Below, in pieces: positions 50,881 through 62,350 of a stretch of DNA of 64,000 nt (its first letter is position 1; every line of letters begins with the position of its first letter). Source of the DNA: Paulownia fortunei (Eukaryota > Streptophyta > Magnoliopsida > Lamiales > Paulowniaceae); contig CM033108.1 of the NCBI GenBank assembly GCA_019321725.1, positions 3,108,001-3,172,000 of the forward strand, given 5' to 3'. Under the pieces are notes generated by a model. The model ran no database searches and had not been told where the DNA came from. It saw only the letters and a list, made by a program, of their open reading frames with translations. The position numbers and the translations under genes are program-made.

Positions 50881-51680
50881 GTGATTGGTACGAAAGAATG
50901 GAATTAGATGAAAATGGAATGAAATTAAGAATGAAATAATGATAGGAAATGAATGATATGAGTATAGCATCTTCCACGCTTGATATGTATAAAGAATGAA
51001 AAATGAATGAAATCGTTATTTCTTGTTGGATTCAAATCTCATGATTGGTAATTAGAAATAAATAGAAGGAATGCAATAAAATTAATTTTGATAACTAAAT
51101 TATATTTCAATAGATTTTTTTTAGAATTAAATTATTATTTGATATATTATGCATAGTGGATTATTATGATTTTAGTTAGTATTAATATACATATAGATAA
51201 AATCACACATTAATATAAATATTTTTTTAATTAAAAAATCAACACATAAAATTATTTTATAATTTTTTTATTATTGAATGAATTGAGATAAAGAGTTGAA
51301 AAGATAGAAAAATAAAATATTTTTTTGTTGGTTCATTTTTATTAGGGATCTAATGAGTCTAACTACAGACTCTCGCATTTGGGGCGAAATCGAGTTCGAA
51401 TCGATAAAATTTTTGAGTGGTCGGGTTTTGGCGAATCCGACCTGACCCATTATAATTCATAAATTTTATCAAATATTTTTATTTAGTTTAGAAGGATAAT
51501 TTGTTAAAGATAAATAAGTTCATTCCTAAATGATTAAAAATAGTTAAACCAACTCATGCTTTTAGGATTGATGATTTAGTGGGGAATAAGTATTTTTAAC
51601 ACTAAATTATACCAATAATGTATTTAGGAATGAATTTGGGAATGCACATTCAATTTCACTTCATTCATGTATACTAATCA
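50881..51680. mobile_element. Possible DNA-transposon relic with GATTGGTAC-type ends
   Basis: The left end TGATTGGTACGAAAGAATGG resembles the inverse of the right end (TGATTAGTATACATGAATGA on the other strand). The interior is repetitive (GGAATGAAATTAAGAATG). A nested patch at 51340-51470 with GGTCGGGTTTTGGCGAATCC-like sequence recalls hAT ends. There is no transposase. Boundaries and class are uncertain. Confidence 0.4.
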
Positions 51681-51834
51681 TAATATAAGATAAACAATTA
51701 ATTACATCATTTATTAAAAAATAAATTTAAAAAAAAATCAAGATATAAGACTAATTAAATACAGTCTATGATTTTAAACTCAAGAGAAGAAATAAACTAT
51801 CAAAGTAGATAAATACCCATGCCCAAGTGACTAG

Positions 51835-52215
51835 GGATGGTGATAAGGTGAGTCCCGTCCCAAACCCGTCCTTCTTGAAGCGAATTTTTGAACTTGTAAA
51901 TAGGTTTAGAATGTATTTTAATTTTTTATTTTTAAACATGTCCCATTCTGAACATGCACAGTTTAATTAATTATTTATTTATTTATTTTAATTTATATAT
52001 ATTTATGTAATATTATTTTTTTAAAAAAATATACTTTAATTTTTTTTTAGTGGTGGTGTTTTAAAAAATATATATATTTTTATATTTCAAAATTATAAAG
52101 TGGATCTACTCGAACCCGACCGATCTATAACGGGTTCGAGTTTTTAACAATCTTATTGGGATGAATTTTGAATTTCGAAAAGTCCACCTCAAATCCGCTA
52201 CGTTGCCGCCACGTT
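51835..52215. mobile_element. Possible small hAT-type MITE
   Basis: Begins TAGGGATGGTGATAAGG and ends with the inverse of TAGGATAGCAACGTGGCG, the TAGGG-TGGCAA style of hAT ends. It contains CCCGTCCCAAACCCGTCC and CGAACCCGACCGATC stretches near its two sides. A target duplication is unclear (AAGTGAC against AAGTAAT at best). Confidence 0.4.
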
Positions 52216-53400
52216 GCTATCCTATAAGTAATTTATAATCAAAAATATTATAATTTTGAGGTCTTAATCTTACCGTTTAGTCAAAAACTCATTAACACTC
52301 AACAGTTACAAATTAAACTTTAAAATGATTAATAGCAAAACAAATTTTGTGAGAAAACGATAATAAAAGTATATATCTATTCGTGCAAGAAAGGGCACAA
52401 ATGGTCTTTTAAATTTTACTAATAATATGAAAGATGAGTAATGGAAGAACCTTTGACCTTCGTCTCATTTTGCTATAACTATGATGCATCAAAATTTTCC
52501 ATAGCCGAGGGGACCATTTCAAAAAGGTCCCACTTTTATATGGCAAACTTGGAAAATTTATATTTGACAAATTCAACAGTGATAAAAAATAATTTGATAA
52601 AAATCGAGAATGTGAGTGACATATATTTGTTTGACAATTCTCATTTTATGTACAATAATTTGGATTTATACAACGATGTAACAAGATATTTTAAATTTTA
52701 TGATGTTTATTAGCTATAACAACAAGAAGCTGGAGTGTAGTTTCAAATCTGAACCTATTTAAATCCGTCCTGCATGGTTTCAATTATGAACCTCTTAGTA
52801 TTCGTTTCGTATTTATATGATAGTTTTAAAAATTTTATTGTATTATTTTTTAAAAAATATATTTTTTAATATTTTAAAATAATTAAATAAATATAACAAT
52901 CTAGTGGGTCTAACCCATTATTTTTCGAAGCAGATCCATATATAAATCTTAAAACAAATCTTGGGTTTGATTTAATCCACACCATTGTGGTTCCTAAACT
53001 AAAGTTAAACTTATAAGTTGCCAAGTTAGATTTAGCTTGTTCAAATTGAACATGTAATTACTAAAATTAATCCAACAATTGCCAAACACACCACAAAATA
53101 ATTCAATTGATTTGAAGCCATGGTAGATATATTAGGCCAAACGGGTAGATGGGTCCCACGACTTTCCTTGTTTTTTTCTTCTCCTTTTTTCTTTAATTAT
53201 TTATTTTCTCAGTAATCTGATAATCTCCAAATCGGAGATAGAATAAATTTAAGCCTTAATTTTTAAGCTGGCGAAATTAAAAATAAACATATATTTAATA
53301 GCAATATATACTTTACGCTACCCGAAATTACCTTCTCGCCCTCGCAAATATCGGTTGACTAATAGCTTAAAAATCCCAATTAAGCCTACACATCGAGGGT
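52216..53400. other. Spacer between copies A and B
   Basis: AT-rich. It holds a 90-codon ATG frame (52441-52713, +), rich in Asn, Tyr and Phe, which I do not recognise and regard as probably fortuitous. More decayed hAT-like sequence lies near 52720-53000 (AACCCATTATTTTTCG region). Upstream of copy B, at 53330-53362, is a block (ACCTTCTCGCCCTC..AAATATC) that recurs upstream of copy C. Confidence 0.4.
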
Positions 53401-53666
53401 AATTTTGTCTTTTGAAAACAACAAGAACAAGAACAAGAACGAACGACTTTCAACTCTTTCATGCCCCATTGGTCAGTAATTCCTGTGTATTAAGTGTCCC
53501 ACAAATTCCTCTCCAACAACCCCCTCCCCCCCTCCCCCCCCCAAAAAAAAAAACCCACCTCGTCCCCATCCCTCCCTCTCTCTCTCTACTATACATATAT
53601 ATCTCTGTCAAGAAAACTGAATTAAAAATTCCAAACGAAAAAGGAGAAAAAACCGAGAGAACCCAG

Positions 53667-53999
53667 ATGGAATCGAGCCTCACACAGTTGGAAATGGACG
53701 CAGTTCTGCAGCTAATTCATCTCAGCGGAAATTCTGCCCATGATTTCCAGGTGTTTTGGGTGAATTTTCCAGGGGAAAAAGACGAAGTTAGGGAAGAAAT
53801 TAGACAAGAAGAAGAAGAAGAAGAAAATAGGGAAGAAAGCGTCGGCGAAACATCATTATCCAGCGTGATTAATCCAGAAAAGCTGTCGGAGGAAGAAGCT
53901 TTGCCCCGAAGAAGAAAAAAGTTGAGGCCAATTGCTGATATCTACCGAAAGACTCAGCCTTTGATCAAGAATCTTGGTCACAAGAGGCCCAAGATTTGA
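53667..53999 (+). CDS. Small acidic/basic protein, copy B of the tandem family (intact)
   Basis: 110 residues from the ATG in ACCCAGATGGAATCG. N-terminal motif MESSLTQLEMDAVLQLIHLS (1-20), a Glu-rich middle (about 42-60, including a run of five Glu), then a basic C-terminal motif EEEALPRRRKKLRPIADIYR (about 73-92) and a Lys-rich tail KRPKI. No signal peptide, membrane segment or known domain is visible. The open frame continues upstream of the ATG without another ATG. A TATA-like ACTATACATATATAT lies about 70-80 bp upstream. It is the best-preserved member, so it is the reference for copies A and C. Acidic middle plus basic tail could suit a nuclear protein, but this is speculation; the function is unknown. 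Confidence 0.72.
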   Translation: MESSLTQLEMDAVLQLIHLSGNSAHDFQVFWVNFPGEKDEVREEIRQEEEEEENREESVGETSLSSVINPEKLSEEEALPRRRKKLRPIADIYRKTQPLIKNLGHKRPKI

Positions 54000-55680
54000 G
54001 GGATTCCCACAGTTTTCTTGGCGTATGATTTCTGAGCCCTCGTAATTGTATAAACAGCCTTTTTAGTAATACTATTATCTTTTCTTGCCCTAATCTTTCA
54101 CTTGTATGGTAGTAGATTTCTACTATGTTGTCAGTGATTTGAGCTTGGTTTTTGAGGTAAATAATTTCATGGTCGGGCAATATATTTCTATGTGAAAGGT
54201 TCCAGATATATATTCATTAAGATTAATTATCAGTAGCATAGTTTATGCACAGACATAGGGAAGCAATACATGCAGCATATCTGCACGCGTTTTGTGTGTG
54301 TATATGTGTATATGTGTGTGTGCGAATATATACATATACGTACATGTATAGTCTTCATCCCTCTTGTATATGATGATCGATCCATGTGCCATCTGATTGT
54401 TTCACATTTACTGTTTTATTTTCAGAATTACAGAAAAGTTTCAGTTGATTGTTCCATTTTTATTGTTCAAGTTTTAATTTGTGTTCCTTGCTTGGGCTGT
54501 AAAACGGGGAAAACCTGTAGTTGCTTAGAAACATGCTGGTTAGTACTGTTTTCTTGGGTAGAGTCTTGCAGAATAGCCATGTCCCCCTTTTTTTATTTTT
54601 CTTTTTATGATTGAAAAATATTGTAACTATTTCTTTGTGGGAAGGTATAGATGTTGCTTACCCGAGTTCCATTACCGAGTTAAGAATTCTAAATACATGG
54701 AATGGCCAAATAGATATTTTTAGTCATACGAAAAATAAATTTATCATTTTTAAGGAAGTAATTTTTTTTTAAATTAAATAAATTTATATGTAAAGATAAA
54801 ATTATATAAACTTGAAGGGAAGCGACTATTGTCCCATCCCGACAAAATAAGATTATTTAGATTTGAGGGGAGGTTGTCGTCGTATCAGCCCCTCACAAAA
54901 TAAAATTATATAAATTTGAAGGGAGGTAGCTATGCTGATAGCCGAAATACAATTATCGATATTATATGATAATATTAATATATTTCTTTATTATTTTATC
55001 ATCACATACAAATTCAAGAGCAAAAAAAGAACTGCACAGCGTGCAGTTGAATTTTTTGTATTCCTTTTTTTTTCTTGAATTTTAACTGGAAAATGAAATA
55101 GGATAAATATAATATCTGTTATAAATACTAAATAAATTAGGAGGTTTTGTGATAGGTCCTTAGACAGTGTTTCTTAAGTTTATTGATTAATTTTGATAGA
55201 ATAGTTGTTATCACTTAATTGTTATGGATATTCTCATTTAAGTTTGATGAATGCAATATTTTTGCATACATAACTATTATGCGCATGAAACAATTTCATT
55301 AATTAATTACTTGAATGCTTGAATCTGGTTTTTCAATTAAAAGGATAAATATACATATATATAATAACATGTAGAAATTGTTGAATATTTATTTTTTAAA
55401 ATTATACCTTAATTATTTTAGTTAATAACTCAGTCAATTACACAAACTAGAATTGTTTAGGTATGAAATTTATTTTTTTTAGTTTTTTTTAATCTCAAAG
55501 TTGATAAAAAAATAAATATATAAAAGTTTTAACAATATTGATAAATTGTAAGGTCTCTCAATCGCTTCTTTTCAAATGTGTAAAAAGGTTAACATATATA
55601 TCAAAATAACCTTATTCTCCCCGAAAATATCTTTTGACACGTGTGAAGGAATATAATTAATTTTTCATATTAAAATGTAC
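54000..55680. other. Spacer between copies B and C
   Basis: 3' UTR-like sequence, then AT-rich spacer with a (TGTGTATA)-type run near 54292-54322. A direct repeat of about 60 bp occurs three times at 54795-54935 (units around AAAATAAAATTATATAAACTTGAAGGGA and variants, near 54797, 54843 and 54896). The frame at 54270-54614 begins in the TG-rich run and is not supported. The block at 55605-55650 (TTCTCCCCGAAAATATC) is shared with the upstream region of copy B and with 60445-60480. Confidence 0.45.
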
Positions 55681-55771
55681 ACGCGTGAGAGAGAATTATT
55701 TTATATTAGAGGAAAAAAAAATTAAAAAAATAGAGAGAGCATTTTTCATTTATCACATAGAAAAAGATTCA

Positions 55772-56073
55772 ATGGAGAAATCTTCATTGGCAAGAAAGAG
55801 CATGAGAACCCAGACGGGGCCCAACCTCACGGAACCCGAAAAGGACGCGGCACTGCAGCTGATTCAACTCAGCTGCGACTCGACGGAGCGGCGGAAACGG
55901 TGGAGCAAAGCCGGGAAGAAAGCGTGGGGGATTCTAACGAGATATCCTCCGCTGTGAATATTGGAGAAGTCAAGGCTCTCCCCCGAAGGAGAAAGAGTTT
56001 TCGTTCGATCGAATATCTGTACAGGATTACCAGGCCGTTGATCAAAAAAACCGGTAAGAAATTAAGGAACTGA
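55772..56073 (+). pseudogene. Copy C of the tandem family, frameshifted
   Basis: From the ATG at 55772 (a second in-frame ATG is at 55802) the frame reads through the family N-terminal motif (LTEPEKDAALQLIQLS) and then stops at 55957 after 61 residues. The family C-terminal half is present in another frame: SREESVGD ... ALPRRRKSFRSIEYLYR ... PLIKKTGKK, ending at TGA 56071-56073. A small indel near 55870-55900 therefore separates the halves. The ATG used by copies A and B is ACG here (55814-55816), so translation would rely on ATGs farther upstream. Coding-like similarity in both halves shows it was a gene. It may be a pseudogene or make a short N-terminal peptide. Confidence 0.7.
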
Positions 56074-57780
56074 TGAACGTGACTTTTTCTGGAAAAAAAA
56101 AAAAAAAAAACAGGAAGATGATATTCTTTTTAATTTCATATTTTTCTATGGATTTCAAAAAATAAAAAAAATTGTAAATAAAATATTTGGTCGTAGTTAT
56201 GTAGTTCTGTATACGTATCCAAATACATGCAATTATTTCTGTATATAAATAAATATGAAGCTTTCGCTTCTTGTTTTGGAAGATAACTGGAAACAGACTC
56301 TCTTGTTATTAATCAATCTTTTCTTGCCTAATTTTTTTTTTTTATATACTTATCTGTCATTATGATCCTTACTAAACTTGATTTTTCTTTTTCCTTCATC
56401 ATCTGTGTTTGTAAAATTCCTCATGCACACACATACGCACACACATACACACACAACACAGAGAGTGAGATATATATGTATGTTACATATGTATATATGT
56501 ATACATAGATAGAGAGAGAGGGAGTAGGTCTTATACAACTACAGTACTTGAAAAAATTAAGGAAGAATAGCGTCCATATTTTTCTCCATGCTGTTTCCAT
56601 GATCCCAAACAATTCTTCATCGATCAGATTATTCAAGATTGTAAGCACAAAGTATAAAAAAAAATTATTAATCATGTTCTATTTCTTATTTTGCCTTTTC
56701 TCCCCTGTAACAAAATGAAGTATCTAAGTAATAAGATGTGGTAATCCAAGGGTTTATCGCCTACCCACGTAGGTACTATCTAAGGTTTTTTCAACCAATC
56801 GAACAATAGTTTCTTTGATAGACTACTTAGAGTTTCTCTCATTGCCTAGTAGATCTATGTGTAAAAGGATAGTTTTACTAGTGCTAGATGGATTGACAAA
56901 GACGTTGGAGGAAGTGCGCCCAATTCAGAAGTTACGATCAATAAAATAGAAATATTTAAAAGTTCAAAGCATCCAATATAAAAATGGCATTCTAATTTCC
57001 ACTTAATCATTTTATTTTGAATTATAGATCTCATTTGATTTAACGAAAGAGATAAGGGTCCTTGCAACCATTTCATTATGACAAGTTTTTTCTATGTAAA
57101 TGCGTTATAATCAGAGTGTTTATTATTAACTAGGACACCCTTTTCTTTTCTTTGTTTTTCCATGTCAACAGCATGATCACATTTCATTATTTTTTAATTA
57201 TAAAATAAACATCAAATTGAAATCAAGAATTCGAACTATAATAACATCACCGACCAAATAGTAGTGCTAAAGAATTCCTCTATACCAAAGTTGGATCATT
57301 TATTGTGGGACTGAACGACATAGATTGATTTTGTATACTTTTAACCAGTTTCGGAGTAGTCAGATCAGTTCTGAAATATATAATCCCATATAATAAATGA
57401 TTATGATATTCTTAAAATTTATGAATCTCGGACCTGGTAAGAAAGACCCGTCACCTTTTGATGGGTTATAATTGGCTAATGATTGACTACATTAGTACAA
57501 CATTTTGCACTTATTCATCATAAAATCTTCTCTAAAATGGCACTTCAACACATCATTTTTGTTATTTTATGTATATACAATTTCAGGTTTGTTCTTTGAG
57601 GTGTTGTTCTCTACGGCCTTTGGAAGTTTGAGGTTATTGATAGATATACAATCCATCAACTATTGAACTTTCCTCTTCATGTCACGTTTTAGTTGTATCT
57701 CGATTATTTGTTATTAATTTGTTTTTCTTTATCATAATTTGTGTAATTTGATTTCATGCATGTTGCTGGTTTTAGATTTG
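56074..57780. other. Intergenic region after copy C
   Basis: Poly-A near 56091-56109, an (AC)n run near 56422-56455, a TATA/TGTA-rich stretch and an (AG)n run near 56509-56522. No coding region recognised; the minus-strand frames near 56350-56675 run through the AC repeat. Confidence 0.45.
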
Positions 57781-57789
57781 GGAACTGTT

Positions 57790-58340
57790 TTTCCCATCCT
57801 AACCGGTTAAATATGGAACGTGAAATATTCGTTATTTAATACGTATGAGTAAATTATGAATTTTTGTTAAAAGTTACAGAAAAAAATCAACCAAAAAATA
57901 TGAAAACAGATAGCATACAAATTTGTAGACGTATGAGTAAAATACGAATTTAAAAAAATTATTTAAGAGTAAAAATATAATTTATTTTAACATTATTTCT
58001 ATTATACTGTGTTTGTACTTGTTTTTAAATTATGAAAAAGTTATATATATATGTATTTTTATGACTATTTAAAAATAATTAGTATCTTTATAAATTATTA
58101 AGACTTTTATTTATTATTTATATGATATTTAAATAATATCTTTAAAAATAATTCTTAAATTTTAAATAATATTTATTAAAATAAAGTATTGTTCGTCAAG
58201 TATTATATTAAATATTTATTAAAATAGAGTATTATTCGTTAAGTATTATATGGAATAAGTATTACATGTACCAAAATCATTATTCAATAAATATAGAATA
58301 TGGATGGAATCGAAAATACTTTTTTATTATTTATATATAA
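57790..58340 (-). repeat. AT-rich dispersed repeat, copy 3 (inverted)
   Basis: The reverse complement aligns with 23630-24240 and 35290-35890. Shared strings include ACTTTATTTTAATAAATATT, AAAAACAAGTACAAA and TTCGTATTTTACTCATACGT. It has a local duplication of an ATAATACTTRACGAA-like unit. Confidence 0.55.
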
Positions 58341-59150
58341 ATATAATATGAATTTTAAAATTTTCTTTGTGGGCATCTTGCACAGCTGAAAACCTTTTCA
58401 TCTTCAAATGAATGAAAACCTTATTGACAGCATAACAACAACCCATGGATAATTCAGTTTGGTAATCATTCTTTGGATCGCTTTTCTCAAAAGCAAGAAC
58501 AACTAAATTAAAATTTTACACTAAAAGCTTGGGGGAAAAGAATAATATGGTGAGAATTGCGAATTTACTTACTTGATGATTGACCACTTGAGCAGAATAT
58601 ATGATCTAAAAGGGCTACTCTATGGTAAATTAGATGCATTCTTGCCTTAATTAATTACTGATTATTGAATTATAAAAAAGGTATTTTCGTCAAATTATAT
58701 TATTTTTATCTAATTCAATTATATTGGATAAATCGTGAATTTTCGTCCAAGAATTTCACCAAAATTAACTGTGGAGTGAGTGTGGAGTGGATCGTGATTC
58801 GTGGTCTATGTATGAATAAGATCATTTTTATTTTTTGATCGTAGATATTTGTTTTTTGTATGTTACATTTCATAGTTTTTTTTTAAAAAAAATAACAATT
58901 AAACATGATTTTTTACTTTCAATGAAAGATTTTGGCTTGAATTAATTATTTGATAAGTTGAGTATTTTGCATATTACATTATTTATAACAAAATTTGGCT
59001 GAATAAGTTTCATGGAATATAAGTACAATACAAGAATTTAAAAAGCTACTAGTCGGGACCATATAGATATAAGTCTATCCAAGATTGACATCTTGATAAA
59101 TTCTATTATTTTGTCAATTCATTAAATATGTAAATTTGTTATGTGATGAG

Positions 59151-59560
59151 TGTAGGAGCCAATTTGACTATTTCCCCCTTGCTGAACTGCTAAAATGCCT
59201 AAATACTCTAGGATCCACATTTTTTTTGCCCCAGTTTCAATCGGATTCATAAATACGAACCATAGATCGTTGAGGCTGACGTGCCAGCAAACTGTCAGGA
59301 TTTTGATATCTATGTCCGGTATTATAGATATTACGTCCGATGTACATATATTTAGTATAAATTTATTATCCAAACATCATATTTTTTATAAAATAGAATA
59401 TTTGACCTTCATTAATATATCAAATGTGTAATATGGATATTACCATTTATGTCCAGTGATGAAACACTCACGTGGCTTAAACATTATAAATACCCTCATG
59501 TCTATCTGACATAGAATAATCGAACTTTTCATATTTTCATATTATAACACTTCACGACGG
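59151..59560 (+). mobile_element. Possible solo LTR or LTR fragment
   Basis: Begins TGTAGGAGCC, contains a TATA-like ATTATAAATACC near 59485, and ends near ACTTCACGA, followed by CGGTATCATGATCTGAA, which resembles a decayed initiator-Met primer-binding site. No gag or pol sequence follows. A sub-segment (about 59305-59440) recurs, diverged, at 60545-60685. The class call rests on these short features only. Confidence 0.4.
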
Positions 59561-60436
59561 TATCATGATCTGAATTAATTTAAGTATCAGAGAATTTTAA
59601 TTGAAAATTACATCATAACGTGTGTTAGTGTTTAAAGTCTTTTTTCTAACTTAAAGTACCCTTTTTGATGACATGAACCCAAATATATTAATTCCAAAAT
59701 TAGTATGTGTTTTCATAATTTAAAAAAAGTTATTATTTTGTTAAGCTAACTTTTTCTAGCTTTTCACAAAATTATCACTTCACTGAATTATAAATTTTAG
59801 AAGTCCTTTCCTTAAATATGTAGAAGTTATTCTGTTTATTCTATACGAGTTGTCATTTTAATAAGTAATAAACTTTAAAAGACTTGCTTTCTAAATGTTA
59901 AAAGTTAATGTGCTCTTTTTAATTTAAGAAGTTGTGATATCTTCAATTTAATTTTTTATTCTATATTTATAGATGCATGTCAAGTGTATAATTAAGAAAA
60001 TAAATAAATATATATTTAATATATACGTATAATGTGCAAGGTAAGATAATTTCAAATTTAAAGTAAAGGATCCAAAGAATTGCAATTCTTGCTACGTAAA
60101 TTAATGTACTCACACCAAATTATAACTAAATAATTAAATCATTTTAAGTTCTCATTTTTATCTTAATATTTTATCTTATATTTTGAATTTTAAAATATTT
60201 TTAAATACAAATATCAAATTAAGATAAAGAATCGGCTTCAATTAAAATAGGCCATGTAAAATACATGATTCGTCGTTATTGATTAAATTGAAAATTATGC
60301 ACACTAAACACTTTCTTGACTTGTCTGGGCTATTCCTGTAAGAATCTCCCCGGAAGGCCCACAATCGTACTTCTTTGGCGTGGAGTATAAGGAGATGAAT
60401 TTAAATTCAAACGTGTTTCCGTATTTGTTGCTGCAA

Positions 60437-60700
60437 TAAAATGACCATCTTCTCCCTGAAAATATCTATAGACACGAGGTAAAGTTAATCAAAAGATCAA
60501 AAAACAAGTTCGAGATGCCGCGAGAAAATGGTGGAGCAAAGTCCCGTTGTAAATGTTATACCTGATATATATATATTTGATATAAATTTATTATTTAAAT
60601 ATTTTATTCTTTATAAAATAGGACACTTATCATTCCTTCAAATATTAATTGTATTATACACCAAATATAGTATGAATATTATCAAAATAAAAAAGAGAGC
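60437..60700 (+). pseudogene. Possible relic of a fourth copy of the small gene family, merged with repeat sequence
   Basis: ACCATCTTCTCCCTGAAAATATC with GACACG at 60444-60476 matches the upstream block of copy C (55611-55642). AATGGTGGAGCAAAG at about 60526-60540 matches ACGGTGGAGCAAAG inside copy C. The sequence between is much shorter than in C, and after it comes repeat-like DNA shared with 59305-59440. This is suggestive of a deleted copy but short. Confidence 0.35.
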
Positions 60701-61162
60701 ATTTGCGATTCCCACGGAATCTCTGTAATAAATCTTGCTTTGCACTATCCGTTGGTTAATTTTGGGTGAACACTATAATGCCCGTATTTGCAATTGTGAG
60801 CACATAGTATTTGATTTTAATATCATTTTGTTGTAAAATTTTGAATAGAAATTATCCTAAAAAATTAACTGTTAAAACGAGGGTATTGAAAAGATTATAA
60901 ACCCCAAGTGCACATACGGAAAGCTTATACTTTCGAGTGGTGGGACAAATTTCATACTTTATAAATGAAATTATAAGTTTTATAACAATCTCCTCCACCA
61001 TAAAAATTACATACGTGGAGGCTCCCCACCAAAGAAAAAGCAGTATCAGCCAATTGTGATATAGTTGATATTTACAGTATTATTAGGCATTTAGTTTAGA
61101 AACGGAGTAAAGGGACTCATATTGAAAATCGACCTCAACTTCATATAATATTTAATTTATAA

Positions 61163-61167
<5 letters not shown>

Positions 61168-61201
<34 letters not shown>
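61168..61201. repeat. (AT)n microsatellite
   Basis: About 17 AT units in AT-rich spacer. Confidence 0.9.
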
Positions 61202-61204
<3 letters not shown>

Positions 61205-62290
61205 TTATTAAAATTTAAAATTTTATTCCCTTATAAATGATAAAATTGTTTTTAATATGGTCCAACATTGATATTCACTGTTTTTTTTTTTAAATCAATC
61301 TCGTCTTTCAAACATAATTTTTTTTCCATTCCTACCTACCTCTATAGTCATAAAGAACGGTTAAAAAAGATAATCTTTCAATCTTCTTTTCTTCACTTTT
61401 TACTCTTTATATAAATTTAGTCTTTAATTGAAATTCTTGAATTCAGACCCCATTCATTGTAGAATAACCAAGTTTATTCCGATTCGTTCTAGAATGACCA
61501 AATTTATTCATACTGTTTTTTTTGTATTTTTGTTGTCTCACAAGAAACACATTTTAAGAATGGTGTTGTGCTTCCATCAATTTCACATCTGTCACATTTA
61601 TATGATGATGATTCGGCTCATCATTTGTATTAGACGGCCCACTTTATATGTCGGGCAGATTTCAATAAAAACAGAATGAATGTTGCCAATTGCCATCATC
61701 CAGATTGGCAATGTTTATGTAATTGCATGGTAATTTGGTATTAATTTCACTCACAAAAATAAGAGAGCAACGTTGTAAACATCCTCTTTTATTTTTTTTG
61801 TTTTTATTTTTTTATACACCCTAACTAAATCATAGAATGAATGCTCACCCCAAACACCTCCACCTAAGTCGGGCATTCACCCCCAAACACCTCCACCTAA
61901 GTCGGGTTGTTTACACTTTACCGGGTTCAGGGTTGGATCTCATTGGAGAGTGGATATTAGCACTTCAAAGTTCAAAACATAAGATTTATAAGAGAACATG
62001 TTGTATTTTTTTATATATAGAAAATATGACCTCAATTTATATGGAATAAATATCCGTTAGTATTGGAGAAATTATTGTTGTACATGTTTATTAGAACATA
62101 TATTGTTTTATAATTTTTTACCCCAAATGTCAATTTAATCATGGCATAATGCTATCAAATTGAACAAATTAAAAAGTAAATATACTGGATAAAAATCACA
62201 ATGATTTTCTCTTAGAAATGAAAAGGCAAATTAATAATGATATGTCTACTAGCCACGCGCAAAATTTATTTTGTACATGGCGGAAGGTTC
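61202..62290. other. AT-rich intergenic region with a small tandem repeat
   Basis: A 33-35-bp direct repeat (ACCCCAAACACCTCCACCTA then AGTCGGG) occurs twice at about 61847-61907. The frames over it are fortuitous. Nothing else is recognised. Confidence 0.5.
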
Positions 62291-62304
62291 TATTTTTCTT
62301 TTAA

Positions 62305-62350
62305 TGCAGGTATGGGATGAAGAAATCAGCGGAATCAGTAATCCAGGAAA
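62305..62350 (+). pseudogene. Possible short fragment of the small gene family
   Basis: GAAGAAATCAGCGGAATCAG followed by TAATCCAGGAAAATTT reads EEISGISNPGKF, like the segment before the C-terminal motif in copy B (SSVINPEKL) and copy C (EISSAVNIGEV). Very short, so chance similarity is possible. Confidence 0.25.

Noticed and set aside
52441..52713. 90-codon ATG frame rich in Asn, Tyr and Phe
   Set aside because: The composition mirrors AT-rich DNA and no motif is seen. Length alone is not enough.
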